Assembly (NCBI GenBank): GCA_003246205.1
Contig: QKBC01000013.1
Coordinates: forward strand, 93,974 to 157,973
Reading direction: 5' to 3'
DNA from: Flavobacterium haoranii
GTDB taxonomy: Bacteria; Bacteroidota; Bacteroidia; Flavobacteriales; Flavobacteriaceae
DNA: 64,000 nucleotides
The translations under genes were made by a program, and so were the position numbers. Under the pieces are notes generated by a model that searched no databases, was not told the DNA's origin, and saw only the letters and a list, made by a program, of their open reading frames with translations. Within the stretch, counting starts at the first letter, position 1, and every line of letters begins with the position of its first letter. Below are positions 26,428-35,578 of the stretch, one piece after another.

Positions 26428-27546
26428 TTATTCTCCTAAAAGTTCTTTAATTTTAGCGTCTAATTCAGCACCTCTTAAATCTTTGGCAACAATAACACCA
26501 TTTGCGTCTACAATAAAAGTTGCCGGAATAGCTTTTACATTGTATTTTTCAGCAATAGGATCTTCCCAAAATTTTAAATTAGAGATATGATTCCATGTTA
26601 AACCGTCTTTGGCAATAGCTTCTTTCCATTTATCACCGTCTTTATCTAAAGAAACACCGATGATGTTTAAACCTTTGTCATGGTATTGTTTGTAAAGTTC
26701 TACTACATGAGGGTTTTCCATGCGGCAAGGTCCACACCAAGAAGCCCAGAAATCAATAATGGTAACTTTTCCTAATGATTCTTTTAAAGAAATTTCTTTA
26801 CCTTCCGGTGACGGAGCTGAAAAATCAGGCGCTTTTTTACCTATTTCTACAGAATTAGCAGCATCAATTATCTTTTTGATATTTTTAGCAGCACGCGTAT
26901 CTAGTAATTTCTTTTCAAAATTATCCAAACGTTTTTGCGCTTCATCAACTGAAATTTCTTGTCGTAGTAATTGATTTTCAGTTAACAATACTCCAACAAA
27001 ACTTTTTGGGTTATTGTTAATTACCTGAACCGGTACCTCTGATAATTCTGTTTTAATGTTTTCTAAGTCTTTAATCAAACTATTTACTGTAGCAGTATCA
27101 TTTGATGCTTGAGCAGTCATGTATTTTTCCTGATTAGCGTGTTGATATGACATGATTTTGTCATAAATCGTATTGTTTTTAGTAGTGAAATCTTGGAAAA
27201 TTTCGTTTTCTACAGTTCCGCTGATTTTATTATTTTGAAGAGAATCTTTGTCAAATGTAATTTCAATATTTCCATTTTCTAAAACGAATGGAATTCCGTT
27301 ACTACCTTCAATAGTTAAGAAACCAAGTTCGGGTAAATCAGAAGTTCCTTTGAACTCAAATTTTCCGTTTTCAACAGTAACTGTATCTTTCGGAACTAAT
27401 TGGCTTTCGCCTTGAACTTGTAAATAAACTTTTGTACCGTTGTCAATTCCTTTTGTATTTCCTGAAATAGTGTAACCACTTTCAGCATCTTTTTGACAAG
27501 AAACAAAAGTTAAGGTTGCAGCTGCTAGTAAAGCCAGTCTTTTCAT
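26428..27546 (-). CDS. TlpA-like thioredoxin-fold lipoprotein with DUF4369 domain
   Basis: An upstream ATG at 27642 exists, but a -7 box (27573-27580) lies after it. The ATG at 27546 gives a proper lipoprotein signal (MKRLALLAAATLTFVSC, lipid-modified C17), so 372 aa is chosen. Residues about 20-130 are a DUF4369-type beta domain (YTISGNTKGIDNGTKVYLQ). Residues about 130-230 are helical. The C-terminal thioredoxin domain has FWASWCGPCRMENPHV (C271, C274 by count) and the cis-proline stretch NVKAIPATFIVD. It is probably a membrane-anchored periplasmic thiol-disulfide oxidoreductase, as in many Bacteroidota. The partner is unknown. Confidence 0.92.
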   Translation of the reverse strand: MKRLALLAAATLTFVSCQKDAESGYTISGNTKGIDNGTKVYLQVQGESQLVPKDTVTVENGKFEFKGTSDLPELGFLTIEGSNGIPFVLENGNIEITFDKDSLQNNKISGTVENEIFQDFTTKNNTIYDKIMSYQHANQEKYMTAQASNDTATVNSLIKDLENIKTELSEVPVQVINNNPKSFVGVLLTENQLLRQEISVDEAQKRLDNFEKKLLDTRAAKNIKKIIDAANSVEIGKKAPDFSAPSPEGKEISLKESLGKVTIIDFWASWCGPCRMENPHVVELYKQYHDKGLNIIGVSLDKDGDKWKEAIAKDGLTWNHISNLKFWEDPIAEKYNVKAIPATFIVDANGVIVAKDLRGAELDAKIKELLGE

Positions 27547-27572
27547 AAATGGTTTGTGTGTTAAGATTTTAG

Positions 27573-27580
27573 CAAAATTA
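27573..27580 (-). promoter_or_regulatory. -7 box that decides the TlpA-like start
   Basis: TAATTTTG on the minus strand, a perfect -7 match 26 bp before the ATG at 27546. Confidence 0.5.
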
Positions 27581-27626
27581 TCCATTTTCGATGGTTTTAA
27601 TCCTATTAATGGTATTAATTTTTTCA

Positions 27627-27655
27627 TAAAAAAATCAGGCAAGTGCCTGATTTCT
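27627..27655 (-). terminator. Terminator of the MBL-rhodanese gene
   Basis: AAATCAGGCA / TGCCTGATTT stem followed by a T run on the minus strand. Confidence 0.75.
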
Positions 27656-27674
27656 TATCGAAAATGATATTTTT

Positions 27675-29084
27675 TTATTTTAAAGTGGAAGGACAAACAT
27701 ATTGTGTTAAAGCAACGTCTGTATTTCGAATACCTCCCATACCTTTCTCTACATTAATCATATTGTGATACCCTCTGGCTTTCATAATAGAGCTCCAGAT
27801 TACGGAACGATAACCTCCTGCACAGTGTACATAGAAAGGTTCTTCTTTCGGGATTTCTGCTAAATGGTCATTTAAGTAATCCAGTGGAATACTTTTAGCA
27901 TTAACAATATGCTCTGCGGTGTATTCTCCCGGTCTTCTGGCATCAATTACAATAGTATTTTTGTAATGTTTAGCAAATTCTTCAGGACTTACAGATTGTA
28001 ACGAATCTGTTTCAAAACCGGCTTCTTTCCAAGCTTTGATTCCGCCTTTTAAATATCCTAAGGTATTGTCGAACCCAACTCTTGATAAACGCGTTACAGT
28101 TTCTTCTTCTTTACCTTCTGGTGTAATTAATAGAATAGGTTGTTTAACATCTTTAATTAGGGCTCCTACCCAAGGTGCAAATTGTCCATGTAAACCTATA
28201 AAAACAGACCCCGGAACGTGTTCTTTAACAAAGTCATCTTCGTGTCTCACATCTAGCACAATAGCTTCTGTTTGATTCGCTACAGCTTCAAATTCAGCAG
28301 GAGAAAGAGGCTTGTTTGCTTTTTGCATTACATTTTCTAGACTTTCGTATCCTTGAATGTTCAGTAATACATTTTGAGGGAAATAGGCCGGAGGAGGCGT
28401 TAAACCTTCTAATAATTCTTTTTTAAATTCCTCTACGGTCATATCGGCTCTTAAAGCATAATTTGTTTTCTTTTGGTTGCCTAAAGTGTCTGTAGTTTCC
28501 TTACTCATGTTTTTACCGCAAGCACTTCCGGCACCATGATTTGGATAGACAATCAAATCATCTGATAAAGGCATGATTTTATCGCGAAGTGAATGGTATA
28601 ATTTTTCGGCTAAAACTTCCTGAGTGAGATTTTCTACTAATTTTTGAGCTAAATCCGGACGTCCCACATCACCGATAAATAAAGTATCACCGGTAATGAT
28701 TCCTTGTTGTTTGCCGTTTTCATCGGTTAATAGATAACAAGTACTTTCCAGTGTATGTCCGGGAGTATGAATTGCTTTTATAGTATAGTTACCGATTTTA
28801 AATTCTTGTCCGTCCTCAGCAATAATAGCATCAAAACTAGGCTTAGCCGTAGGTCCGTAAACAATCTGAGCTCCGGTTTTTTTCGCTAAATCTAAATGTC
28901 CTGAAACAAAATCAGCATGAAAATGTGTTTCAAAAATATATTTAATTTTAGCATTATCTTTTTCGGCTCTATCAATATAAGGTTGTACTTCTCGTAACGG
29001 ATCAAACACTGCTGCTTCGCCATTACTTTCAATATAATAAGCGGCATGTGCTATACATCCGGTATAAATTTGTTCTACTTTCAT
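27675..29084 (-). CDS. MBL-fold hydrolase with two rhodanese domains (persulfide dioxygenase-like)
   Basis: In this 469-aa protein residues 1-250 are a metallo-beta-lactamase fold of the ETHE1/persulfide-dioxygenase type (ETHFHADFVSGH with H54, H56 and D58; later TPGHTLESTCYLL, GDTLFIGDVGRPDL and YPNHGAGSACG). Two rhodanese domains follow. The first, about 260-350, has ILLITPEGKEEE where the active Cys loop should be and is probably inactive. The second, about 370-455, has the intact loop VHCAGGYRS. It probably oxidises glutathione or low-molecular-weight persulfide made by the SQR at 30605. It has its own promoter with a Crp/Fnr-like site at 29140. Confidence 0.92.
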   Translation of the reverse strand: MKVEQIYTGCIAHAAYYIESNGEAAVFDPLREVQPYIDRAEKDNAKIKYIFETHFHADFVSGHLDLAKKTGAQIVYGPTAKPSFDAIIAEDGQEFKIGNYTIKAIHTPGHTLESTCYLLTDENGKQQGIITGDTLFIGDVGRPDLAQKLVENLTQEVLAEKLYHSLRDKIMPLSDDLIVYPNHGAGSACGKNMSKETTDTLGNQKKTNYALRADMTVEEFKKELLEGLTPPPAYFPQNVLLNIQGYESLENVMQKANKPLSPAEFEAVANQTEAIVLDVRHEDDFVKEHVPGSVFIGLHGQFAPWVGALIKDVKQPILLITPEGKEEETVTRLSRVGFDNTLGYLKGGIKAWKEAGFETDSLQSVSPEEFAKHYKNTIVIDARRPGEYTAEHIVNAKSIPLDYLNDHLAEIPKEEPFYVHCAGGYRSVIWSSIMKARGYHNMINVEKGMGGIRNTDVALTQYVCPSTLK

Positions 29085-29110
29085 AATTCGTTTTTTTAGT
29101 TTTCTAAATG

Positions 29111-29118
29111 TAAAGTTA
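29111..29118 (-). promoter_or_regulatory. -7 box of the MBL-rhodanese gene
   Basis: TAACTTTA on the minus strand, one mismatch from TAnnTTTG. The palindrome 29139-29155 is centred about 29 nt upstream of it. Confidence 0.45.
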
Positions 29119-29138
29119 GGGAACTTTTCTCAAAAACG

Positions 29139-29155
29139 AGTAACTTGTGTTACAC
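29139..29155. promoter_or_regulatory. Putative Crp/Fnr operator (MBL-rhodanese promoter)
   Basis: AGTAACTTGTGTTACAC contains the perfect palindrome GTAAC-TTGT-GTTAC (29140-29153). It matches the site before SQR at 16 of 17 positions when that site is read on the opposite strand. Its centre is about 41-42 bp upstream of the expected transcription start. Confidence 0.6.
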
Positions 29156-29934
29156 TAGAAAAGCTCTTTAAATAATATAAAGATTGCCATTCCTAAAACG
29201 AAATAGGCAAAACCTTTTTTCAATTGTTTGTCATTAATATACTTGCTCAAATAGGATCCCAGAAAGATTCCGATGATGGAAATAAAGGTGAAACCTAAAA
29301 GGAATTTCCAATCGATACTCAGATTCTGTACATCACCTAAAAATCCGATCAAGGAATTCATAGAAATAACAAAAAGTGATGTCCCGATTGCTTTTTTCAT
29401 AGAAAGATGAGCAAATAGCACTAAAGTCGGAATAATTAAAAAACCACCGCCGGCACCTACAAAACCAATCAAAATTCCAATAAAAAAAGTTTGGAATAAC
29501 AATAGTATAAGTGACGTGTCTTTTGTTTCAGTTGTTTCCTTTTTGCTCTTTAGCATGGAGTAAGAAGCCAATAACATGATAATTGCAAATAAGATCATTA
29601 AAAATGATCCTTTACTTAATGTAAAGCTGGTATTTTGAAAGATAACATCAGGTAAAAGAGGAACCAGAAATTTTCTGGTCAGGTAAACTCCCACAAAAGA
29701 AGGAATGGCAAAAATGAATCCGTTTTTGACATCGACTAACTTTTTTTGGTAATTATGTACCGCTCCGAAAATAGAGGTTGTTCCTACAATAAATAAGGAG
29801 TAAGCAGTTGCAGTTACCGGATTAATGTGTAACAGATATGTTAAGACAGGAACCGTTAGCATAGAACCGCCTCCTCCTGTTAATCCTAAAACTAATCCAA
29901 TAAGTAATGCTCCTAAATAGCCAAATAATTCCAT
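29155..29934 (-). CDS. TauE/SafE-family sulfur-compound transporter
   Basis: This 259-aa protein has about eight membrane spans in two repeated halves. Each half opens with a Gly-rich segment (GALLIGLVLGLTGGGGSMLTVP and LIGFVGAGGGFLIIPTLVLF), the family hallmark. Members move sulfite, sulfonates or other small sulfur anions across the inner membrane. Its ATG overlaps the stop of the Crp/Fnr gene by 1 bp, and SQR is upstream, so export of sulfite or thiosulfate formed during sulfide oxidation is the likely role. Confidence 0.92.
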   Translation of the reverse strand: MELFGYLGALLIGLVLGLTGGGGSMLTVPVLTYLLHINPVTATAYSLFIVGTTSIFGAVHNYQKKLVDVKNGFIFAIPSFVGVYLTRKFLVPLLPDVIFQNTSFTLSKGSFLMILFAIIMLLASYSMLKSKKETTETKDTSLILLLFQTFFIGILIGFVGAGGGFLIIPTLVLFAHLSMKKAIGTSLFVISMNSLIGFLGDVQNLSIDWKFLLGFTFISIIGIFLGSYLSKYINDKQLKKGFAYFVLGMAIFILFKELF

Positions 29935-30566
29935 TAAAGTTCTAAAATTTCAATTTTGTTTCGGTTTAGCTTTATTTTGCCTTTCAGTTCTAAGCTTTTT
30001 AAAAGTCTGGAGACAACTACTCTTGATGTATGCATTTCATAGGCAATTTCCTGATGAGTAGTATTAATTTCTGTATTACCTAAAACTTTTGCTTTATCTG
30101 TTAAGTATTTGTACAAGCGTTCGTCTAAATTCATAAAGGCTAGAGTATCAATTGCTTCCAGCATTTCTTTTAAGCGAATGTTGTAACTATCAAAAACAAA
30201 GTTGCGCCATGTTTTATATTTAGTCAGCCATTCTTCCATTTTTTCAACAGGAATCATTATTAAGGCTCCGTCAGTTTCGGCAACGGCTCTTATTTTACTT
30301 TTAGCTTGTCCCATGCAGCACGTTAGTGTCATAGCACAAGTATCACCTCGTTCTAAGAAATAAAGTAATAATTCGTCACCATTATCATCTTCTCTTAAGA
30401 TTTTGATAGCGCCATTTAGAAGTAAGGGCATGGTTTTGATATAATCGCCTATTTCAATCAAATAATCATCGGCTTTAAATTCTCTATAGATAGCAACTTT
30501 ACTGATTTCGTCAATTAATTCTTCTTCAAATATATAGCCATAGGCTTGTTGTAGTAAATCTTTCAT
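29934..30566 (-). CDS. Crp/Fnr-family transcriptional regulator of the sulfide genes
   Basis: This 210-aa protein has an N-terminal cyclic-nucleotide-binding-like beta roll (YLIEIGDYIKTMPLLLNGAI) and a C-terminal winged helix (TTHQEIAYEMHTSRVVVSRL). The ligand pocket of true CRP is not evident. Three cysteines, C77, C83 and C84 (GDTCAMTLTCCMGQ), lie in the beta-roll and could sense persulfide or redox state; that is inference. It is cotranscribed with TauE/SafE (1-bp overlap) and lies 38 bp after SQR. Two near-identical palindromes upstream of SQR and of the MBL-rhodanese gene are its likely binding sites. Confidence 0.92.
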   Translation of the reverse strand: MKDLLQQAYGYIFEEELIDEISKVAIYREFKADDYLIEIGDYIKTMPLLLNGAIKILREDDNGDELLLYFLERGDTCAMTLTCCMGQAKSKIRAVAETDGALIMIPVEKMEEWLTKYKTWRNFVFDSYNIRLKEMLEAIDTLAFMNLDERLYKYLTDKAKVLGNTEINTTHQEIAYEMHTSRVVVSRLLKSLELKGKIKLNRNKIEILEL

Positions 30567-30604
30567 TTTTTTTCTGTAAAGGTATTAATTTAAGATGAGG
30601 AATT

Positions 30605-31846
30605 TTACATTTTACCTTTTAACATTTTTTTCCAATACAAGTAAGGAAGACCATATTTCTTTAAAATCCACATGCTCCAGTTTTCTTTAGTGGTATCAAT
30701 AAATTTAGAAAGAAAAGGGTCTGAATCTCTGACATTATCATATTTAAATTCTGCCAGAACCATTTTTCCGTAGCCTGTAACTAATGGGCAGGATGAATAC
30801 CCTTGATATATCGAATGCCCTAATTTATTTTCTTTAATCATATTTAAAATATTTTCAACAACTACAGGAGCTTGTTTTCGTATTGCAGCACCTGTTTTTG
30901 CTGTAGGTAGTGCTGCCACGTCACCTAGACCGAAAATATTTTTGTATTTTAAATGTTGTAATGTTGTAATGTCGACATCCAGCCATTTTTGGGCATTTGC
31001 CAGACTGGAATTTCTAATGAAATCAGGTGCCATTTGTGGCGGAGCTAAGTGTAAAATATCAAAAGGCATTACTATTTCGCTTTCGCCGTGAAATTCTTCA
31101 TTTAGAACATTTCCTTCATTAATAACACATTGGTTTTCTTCAGGAGCAACACTTTTGAAATAGACTAATTTTTTTTCACCGTCAATTTTTACAGGCGCAT
31201 AATGAGGCTTGAAGTGAATTCCGTATCTAAAGATAACATTCATTAAGGTATTGGCAAACTCTTTCACTCCGAAAATAACAGAGCCGGGAGTAGCAAAAAC
31301 AACTTCAGCTTTAATCCTTTTTTTTCTAAAATAATCAGCAGCCAGATATGCAATTTTTTGAGGAGCTCCACCACATTTTATAGGAGTTGTGGGTTGTGTA
31401 AAGACAGCATTACCCCCTTTAAAGTTTTTTATACATTCCCAAGTATACTTAGGGTCAGTGTAGTTGCTGCATACGCCATTTTTGCCTAAACTTTCTTTTA
31501 GTCCTTCTATTCCGTCCAGATTGTAGACTAAACCGGGAGATAAAACCAAATAGTCATATTGAATAACTCCGTTTTTATCTGTGGTAAGACTATTTTGTTC
31601 AGGTTCAAGGGAAATTACTTTATCTTTAATCCATTTAACTCCTTTTGGCATAACACTAGCCATTGGCTTTTTTGTCTTGTCAAAATTAAAAGTTCCTGCA
31701 CCGACTAAAGTCCAGGCCGGTTGGTAATAATGAATGTCAGAAGGTTCAATAATTGCAATGTCTAAGGAAGAGTTTTGTTTGAGTAGCTGGGCAGCGGTCA
31801 TAATGCCGCCGGTACCACCACCTACAATTAGAATTTGGTGTTTCAT
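30605..31846 (-). CDS. Sulfide:quinone oxidoreductase-like flavoprotein
   Basis: This 413-aa FAD protein opens with HQILIVGGGTGGIMTAAQLL. YDYLVLSPGLVYNLDG and NIFGLGDVAALPTAKTGAA are the later flavin motifs. Conserved cysteines are in KNGVCSNY, PIKCGGAPQK and YSSCPLVTGYG; the second and third fit the redox-active cysteines of SQR. The C-terminus (MWILKKYGLPYLYWKKML) is amphipathic and suits membrane docking. It should oxidise sulfide to persulfide or sulfane sulfur and pass electrons to menaquinone. First gene of the SQR-Crp-TauE unit. Confidence 0.92.
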   Translation of the reverse strand: MKHQILIVGGGTGGIMTAAQLLKQNSSLDIAIIEPSDIHYYQPAWTLVGAGTFNFDKTKKPMASVMPKGVKWIKDKVISLEPEQNSLTTDKNGVIQYDYLVLSPGLVYNLDGIEGLKESLGKNGVCSNYTDPKYTWECIKNFKGGNAVFTQPTTPIKCGGAPQKIAYLAADYFRKKRIKAEVVFATPGSVIFGVKEFANTLMNVIFRYGIHFKPHYAPVKIDGEKKLVYFKSVAPEENQCVINEGNVLNEEFHGESEIVMPFDILHLAPPQMAPDFIRNSSLANAQKWLDVDITTLQHLKYKNIFGLGDVAALPTAKTGAAIRKQAPVVVENILNMIKENKLGHSIYQGYSSCPLVTGYGKMVLAEFKYDNVRDSDPFLSKFIDTTKENWSMWILKKYGLPYLYWKKMLKGKM

Positions 31847-31874
31847 TTTTATCGAGTTTAAGGTCAGTTTAGCG

Positions 31875-31882
31875 TAAAACTA
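31875..31882 (-). promoter_or_regulatory. -7 box of the SQR operon
   Basis: TAGTTTTA on the minus strand, one mismatch from the consensus, 29 bp before the ATG. The palindrome 31905-31918 is centred about 29.5 nt upstream. Confidence 0.45.
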
Positions 31883-31902
31883 CAATTATTAAAACAATTA
31901 AA

Positions 31903-31919
31903 GTGTAACAAAAGTTACT
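31903..31919. promoter_or_regulatory. Putative Crp/Fnr operator (SQR promoter)
   Basis: GTGTAACAAAAGTTACT contains GTAAC-AAAA-GTTAC (31905-31918). Its reverse complement, AGTAACTTTTGTTACAC, is nearly identical to the site at 29139. Confidence 0.6.
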
Positions 31920-31976
31920 ATAAAATTATAGAATAGTTTTCTGAATTTTTTAATTTTGTAAAAACAATCTTTTTTT

Positions 31977-33077
31977 ATGGAAAACCTGATAAGGCCAACC
32001 TATAAGAGACCAGCTAAGGACGATTTTTTTAAAAAAATGATTAAAGAGGTACAAGAACAAGTGCTTCAGGATAAACGTATACAGCGTAAAAATATCTTTA
32101 AGGCACTTTTTTTGTTATTCTTATTTTGTGCTTTTTATAGCTGTATTTTATTATTTGGGAACAACACTACGGCATTATTTATTTTCTATATTTTAATGGG
32201 ATTTAGCATGATTATTCTTTTTGTGAATTCTTTTCATGATGCGGCCCATGATGCTGTTTTCCTTACCAAAAAACAAAATCGTTTGTTTTGCCATGTTTTG
32301 GAATTATTTGGTAGTAATAGTGAAATTTGGATTAAGCGGCATATTTTATTGCACCATCCTTATCCTAATGTGCAAAATTGGGATTGTGATATTAAGCAAA
32401 GCAATTTAGTACGCTTGTTTCCCAATAGCAAATGGTATAAATTTCATAAATTCCAACATATTTACATGTGGTTTTTATATCCTTTTTATACTATAATTTG
32501 GCTATTTAGCAGAGATTTTAAAGATTTTTTCGGGACTAAAGATAATTACTTAAAAAGAATTTACACCATTCCTAAAATTGAATATGTAAAGCTTTTTGCG
32601 GCTAAAATATTCAATCTGTTCTACATGTTAGTTATCCCTTATTTAGTTTTGAACCAACAGTTTTCAACTATCTTTTTGGCTTGGTTTATTATGCACTTGC
32701 TTTCCAGTATTTTGGGAGTAGTAGCCTTGATATCAACCCATGTAGATGAACATGCTGTTTTTCCGATGCCACCGGAAGACGGTAAATTTGATTTAACTTG
32801 GGCTGAACATCAATTGACGGTAACTAAAGATTTTAGTGCCGGAAATCCGATTGCCGATTTTTTGTATGGAGGTTTTACACATCATGTGGCGCACCATTTG
32901 TTTCCAACTGTTGGGCACACCTATTACCCTTATATCACTCCAATCATAAAAAAATATGCAGCAGAGTACAATTTACCATATACTTGTTATCCTGCGGTTG
33001 AAGCTGTAAAATCGCATTTTTATTTATTGAAAAACAGTGGAGTAGGGCAAAATATTTTTAATAGTTTTGAATTATAA
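31977..33077 (+). CDS. Fatty acid desaturase
   Basis: This 366-aa integral membrane di-iron enzyme has three histidine boxes: HDAAHDAVF, HILLHHPYPN and HHVAHHLFP. HVDEHAVF carries further His residues. Hydrophobic pairs at about 40-85 and 205-245 fit a four-span topology. It belongs to the membrane acyl desaturase family; the position of the double bond cannot be told. It diverges from SQR, and an acyl-CoA synthetase follows in the same direction after 100 bp with its own promoter. Confidence 0.92.
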   Translation: MENLIRPTYKRPAKDDFFKKMIKEVQEQVLQDKRIQRKNIFKALFLLFLFCAFYSCILLFGNNTTALFIFYILMGFSMIILFVNSFHDAAHDAVFLTKKQNRLFCHVLELFGSNSEIWIKRHILLHHPYPNVQNWDCDIKQSNLVRLFPNSKWYKFHKFQHIYMWFLYPFYTIIWLFSRDFKDFFGTKDNYLKRIYTIPKIEYVKLFAAKIFNLFYMLVIPYLVLNQQFSTIFLAWFIMHLLSSILGVVALISTHVDEHAVFPMPPEDGKFDLTWAEHQLTVTKDFSAGNPIADFLYGGFTHHVAHHLFPTVGHTYYPYITPIIKKYAAEYNLPYTCYPAVEAVKSHFYLLKNSGVGQNIFNSFEL

Positions 33078-33120
33078 TAGTATTTATTCCCTGTTATAAA
33101 ACAATAAAAACTGTTAATAA

Positions 33121-33152
33121 TTGTAATTTTTAGTTAAATAACTATAAATTTG
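33121..33152 (+). promoter_or_regulatory. Promoter of the acyl-CoA synthetase
   Basis: TTG at 33121-33123 and TAAATTTG at 33145-33152 are separated by 21 bp, a full Bacteroidota promoter match. The ATG follows 25 bp after the box. Confidence 0.65.
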
Positions 33153-33177
33153 TTATCCTTAAAAATAAAAAAACAGG

Positions 33178-34818
33178 ATGACATCAATAGCATACGTAAG
33201 CGGACCATCTGATATTCCGTTATTGGGAGAAACCATTGGACAAAACCTAAAAAGAACAGTAGAAAAATTCCCCCATAATATTGCACTGGTATCACTTCAA
33301 CAAGAGTATAGCGTTACTTATAAAGAATTTTGGGAGCAAACTACAGAATTGGCAAAATCGTTATTGGCCCTGGGAATTCAACAAGGGGATAGAGTAGGAA
33401 TTTGGTCGCCTAATCGTTATGAATGGGTTTTAATGCAATATGCAACGGCTCGTATAGGTGTTATTTTAGTAAATATCAATCCGGCATATCGTTCCAGCGA
33501 ACTGATTTATGTTTTAAACCAGTCAGGGACAAAACTTTTAATATCTGCACTCCAATTCAAAACCAGTGATTATAAAAAGATAGTTAAGAAATCAGAGAAA
33601 TACTGTAAAAAACTGGAACAAACGTTTTATCTGGATCAGGATTGGGAAAAAATGCTGGCATTAGCTTCTTCTGTTTCTGATGATACTTTGGCTCAGGTAG
33701 AGGCTCGAGTTCAGTTTGATGATCCGGTGAATATTCAATATACTTCAGGGACAACAGGTTTCCCGAAAGGCGTGACACTTTCGCATCACAACATTTTAAA
33801 TAACGGTTATTTTATCGGAAAGCGTTTGTATTATACCGAAAAAGATAAAGTGTGTATTCCTGTACCTTTTTACCATTGTTTCGGAATGGTGATCGGAAAT
33901 TTAGCCTGTACTACTTCAGGAGCTGCTATGGTGATTCCTGCGGAGAGCTTTGATCCGAAATTAACTTTGGAAGCTGTAGAAAAAGAGCAATGTACTTCAC
34001 TTTATGGTGTACCAACTATGTTTATTGCGGAATTGCAATTAACTGATTTTGATTCATTCGACTTAACGAGTTTGCGAACTGGGGTAATGGCAGGATCTCC
34101 TTGTCCGGTGGAAGTAATGAAACAAGTACAGTCTAAGATGTATATGAAAGAAGTTTCTATTTGCTACGGAATGACAGAAACGTCTCCGGTTTCAACACAA
34201 ACAGTTATCGGAGCACCATTAGAAAAACAAGTAAGTACAGTAGGAACCGTACAAGATCATTTAGAAATCAAGATCATTGATCCGGAAACCGGAGAAATCA
34301 TGCAACGTGGTGAAGCTGGTGAATTGTGTACCCGAGGCTATTCGGTAATGCTGAAATATTGGGAAAACCCGGAAGCGACCCATCAGGTTCTGGATGATGC
34401 CGGATGGATGCATACCGGAGATCTGGCAGTAATGGATAAAGAAGGCTATATTAATATCGCCGGAAGGATTAAAGATGTGATTATTAGAGGAGGTGAGAAT
34501 ATTTCGCCAAGAGAAATAGAAGAATTTTTGTATACCCATGATTTGATTGAAGATGTGCAAATCATTGGAATCCCACATGAAAAATACGGTGAGGAGATTA
34601 TGGCTTGGATTAAATTAAAAACCAATGCTGAACTTTCTCAGGAAGAATTAATGTTGTTCTGTAAAGACCAAATAGCGCATTATAAAGTGCCTAAATTCTG
34701 GAAATTTGTAGACAGTTTTCCAATGACCATCACTGGAAAGATCAGAAAAGTAGAAATGCGCGAAATTTCAATAAAAGAACTAGGTTTGGAAGATTTGCTG
34801 AAGATCAAAACCAGTTAA
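33178..34818 (+). CDS. AMP-binding acyl-CoA synthetase (fatty acid-CoA ligase)
   Basis: This 546-aa adenylate-forming enzyme activates a carboxylic acid as acyl-AMP and then acyl-CoA. Motifs in order are [18 protein letters not shown] (P-loop), [29 protein letters not shown] (A5), [15 protein letters not shown] (A7), [18 protein letters not shown] (A8) and the catalytic lysine in [16 protein letters not shown] (A10). Length and motifs fit medium- or long-chain acyl-CoA ligases. The gene after it begins 8 bp downstream, so they are cotranscribed. Confidence 0.93.
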   Translation: MTSIAYVSGPSDIPLLGETIGQNLKRTVEKFPHNIALVSLQQEYSVTYKEFWEQTTELAKSLLALGIQQGDRVGIWSPNRYEWVLMQYATARIGVILVNINPAYRSSELIYVLNQSGTKLLISALQFKTSDYKKIVKKSEKYCKKLEQTFYLDQDWEKMLALASSVSDDTLAQVEARVQFDDPVNIQYTSGTTGFPKGVTLSHHNILNNGYFIGKRLYYTEKDKVCIPVPFYHCFGMVIGNLACTTSGAAMVIPAESFDPKLTLEAVEKEQCTSLYGVPTMFIAELQLTDFDSFDLTSLRTGVMAGSPCPVEVMKQVQSKMYMKEVSICYGMTETSPVSTQTVIGAPLEKQVSTVGTVQDHLEIKIIDPETGEIMQRGEAGELCTRGYSVMLKYWENPEATHQVLDDAGWMHTGDLAVMDKEGYINIAGRIKDVIIRGGENISPREIEEFLYTHDLIEDVQIIGIPHEKYGEEIMAWIKLKTNAELSQEELMLFCKDQIAHYKVPKFWKFVDSFPMTITGKIRKVEMREISIKELGLEDLLKIKTS

Positions 34819-34826
34819 ACTTTTGT

Positions 34827-35366
34827 ATGAAATACTACAACCGAAGCAATTTTCATAAACATACATTTTGCATTTTCAAACAGATTCCTGTGGAAGAAAC
34901 AGCAGGCTTAATTTTTACCTATAAAAGCAAATCAAGTAGCGAATATTGTTTTACTGATCAAGGTGTGTATCGCAGATCGAGCCACTGGGGAAGAGCTGCT
35001 AATTGCCGTTGGATTTTAACAGAAACAACCGATTATAAGAACCAAAATGTAGTGTGTGGCTTTGCTCATTGGACTGATTTTTATCCGAATAATGAAACTG
35101 ATGCTTTGTTTTTTATCGTTGTCGATTGGACTGAAAAAAAAGTAAGCTACCAACACAAAGGTGCTCCAAATTTCAATGGACAATTCCTGCGAACAGCTTC
35201 AGAAACAGCCAAACGAATTAAAGAAATCAAAAGCATTTTACAACAAGACGATTGGGCAAAATATTTGGATGTTGAAGATATAGAAAAAAGTAGAGTTTTA
35301 TTTATTGAACAGTTACTCAATAGTGCCAATTCATTAGTTTTAGTCAAGAAAAATCTTTTTCAATAA
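34827..35366 (+). CDS. Hypothetical cytosolic protein (179 aa)
   Basis: No signal peptide or membrane span is visible. The sequence has a compact alpha/beta look with many aromatic residues (YYNRSNFHKHTFCIFK, YCFTDQGVYRRSSHWGRAAN, VCGFAHWTDFYPNNETDALF) and an amphipathic C-terminal helix. I do not recognise the family. It begins 8 bp after the acyl-CoA synthetase stop, so it is cotranscribed with it, but no motif ties it to fatty acid metabolism. Confidence 0.75.
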   Translation: MKYYNRSNFHKHTFCIFKQIPVEETAGLIFTYKSKSSSEYCFTDQGVYRRSSHWGRAANCRWILTETTDYKNQNVVCGFAHWTDFYPNNETDALFFIVVDWTEKKVSYQHKGAPNFNGQFLRTASETAKRIKEIKSILQQDDWAKYLDVEDIEKSRVLFIEQLLNSANSLVLVKKNLFQ

Positions 35367-35486
35367 AAAATCAAAGAGCTGTTTCAAAAGTTATATTATT
35401 CCTCTGGATTAGATAATTTAGAATAGACAATGATATACTTTTGAAATATTTTTTTAAGTTCATAATCTTAACGGAACGCTAATTTT

Positions 35487-35517
35487 TTGTCAGCCCGTTT
35501 CATTTTTGGTAACTTTG
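35487..35517 (+). promoter_or_regulatory. Promoter of the copper ATPase operon
   Basis: TTG at 35487-35489 (within TTTTTTG) and TAACTTTG at 35510-35517 are separated by 20 bp, one of the best promoter matches in the window. TTCGTT / AACGAA repeats lie in the 5' leader at about 35545-35560. Confidence 0.7.
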
Positions 35518-35578
35518 ATAGTCTAGTTTTAACCCAAAATTATTTCGTTTTTAGAACGAAAAAAGTAAAAAGCTAATC

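Noticed and set aside
27547..27642. Earlier ATG for the TlpA-like lipoprotein
   Set aside because: The ATG at 27546 gives a clean lipoprotein signal and has a -7 box between the two starts.
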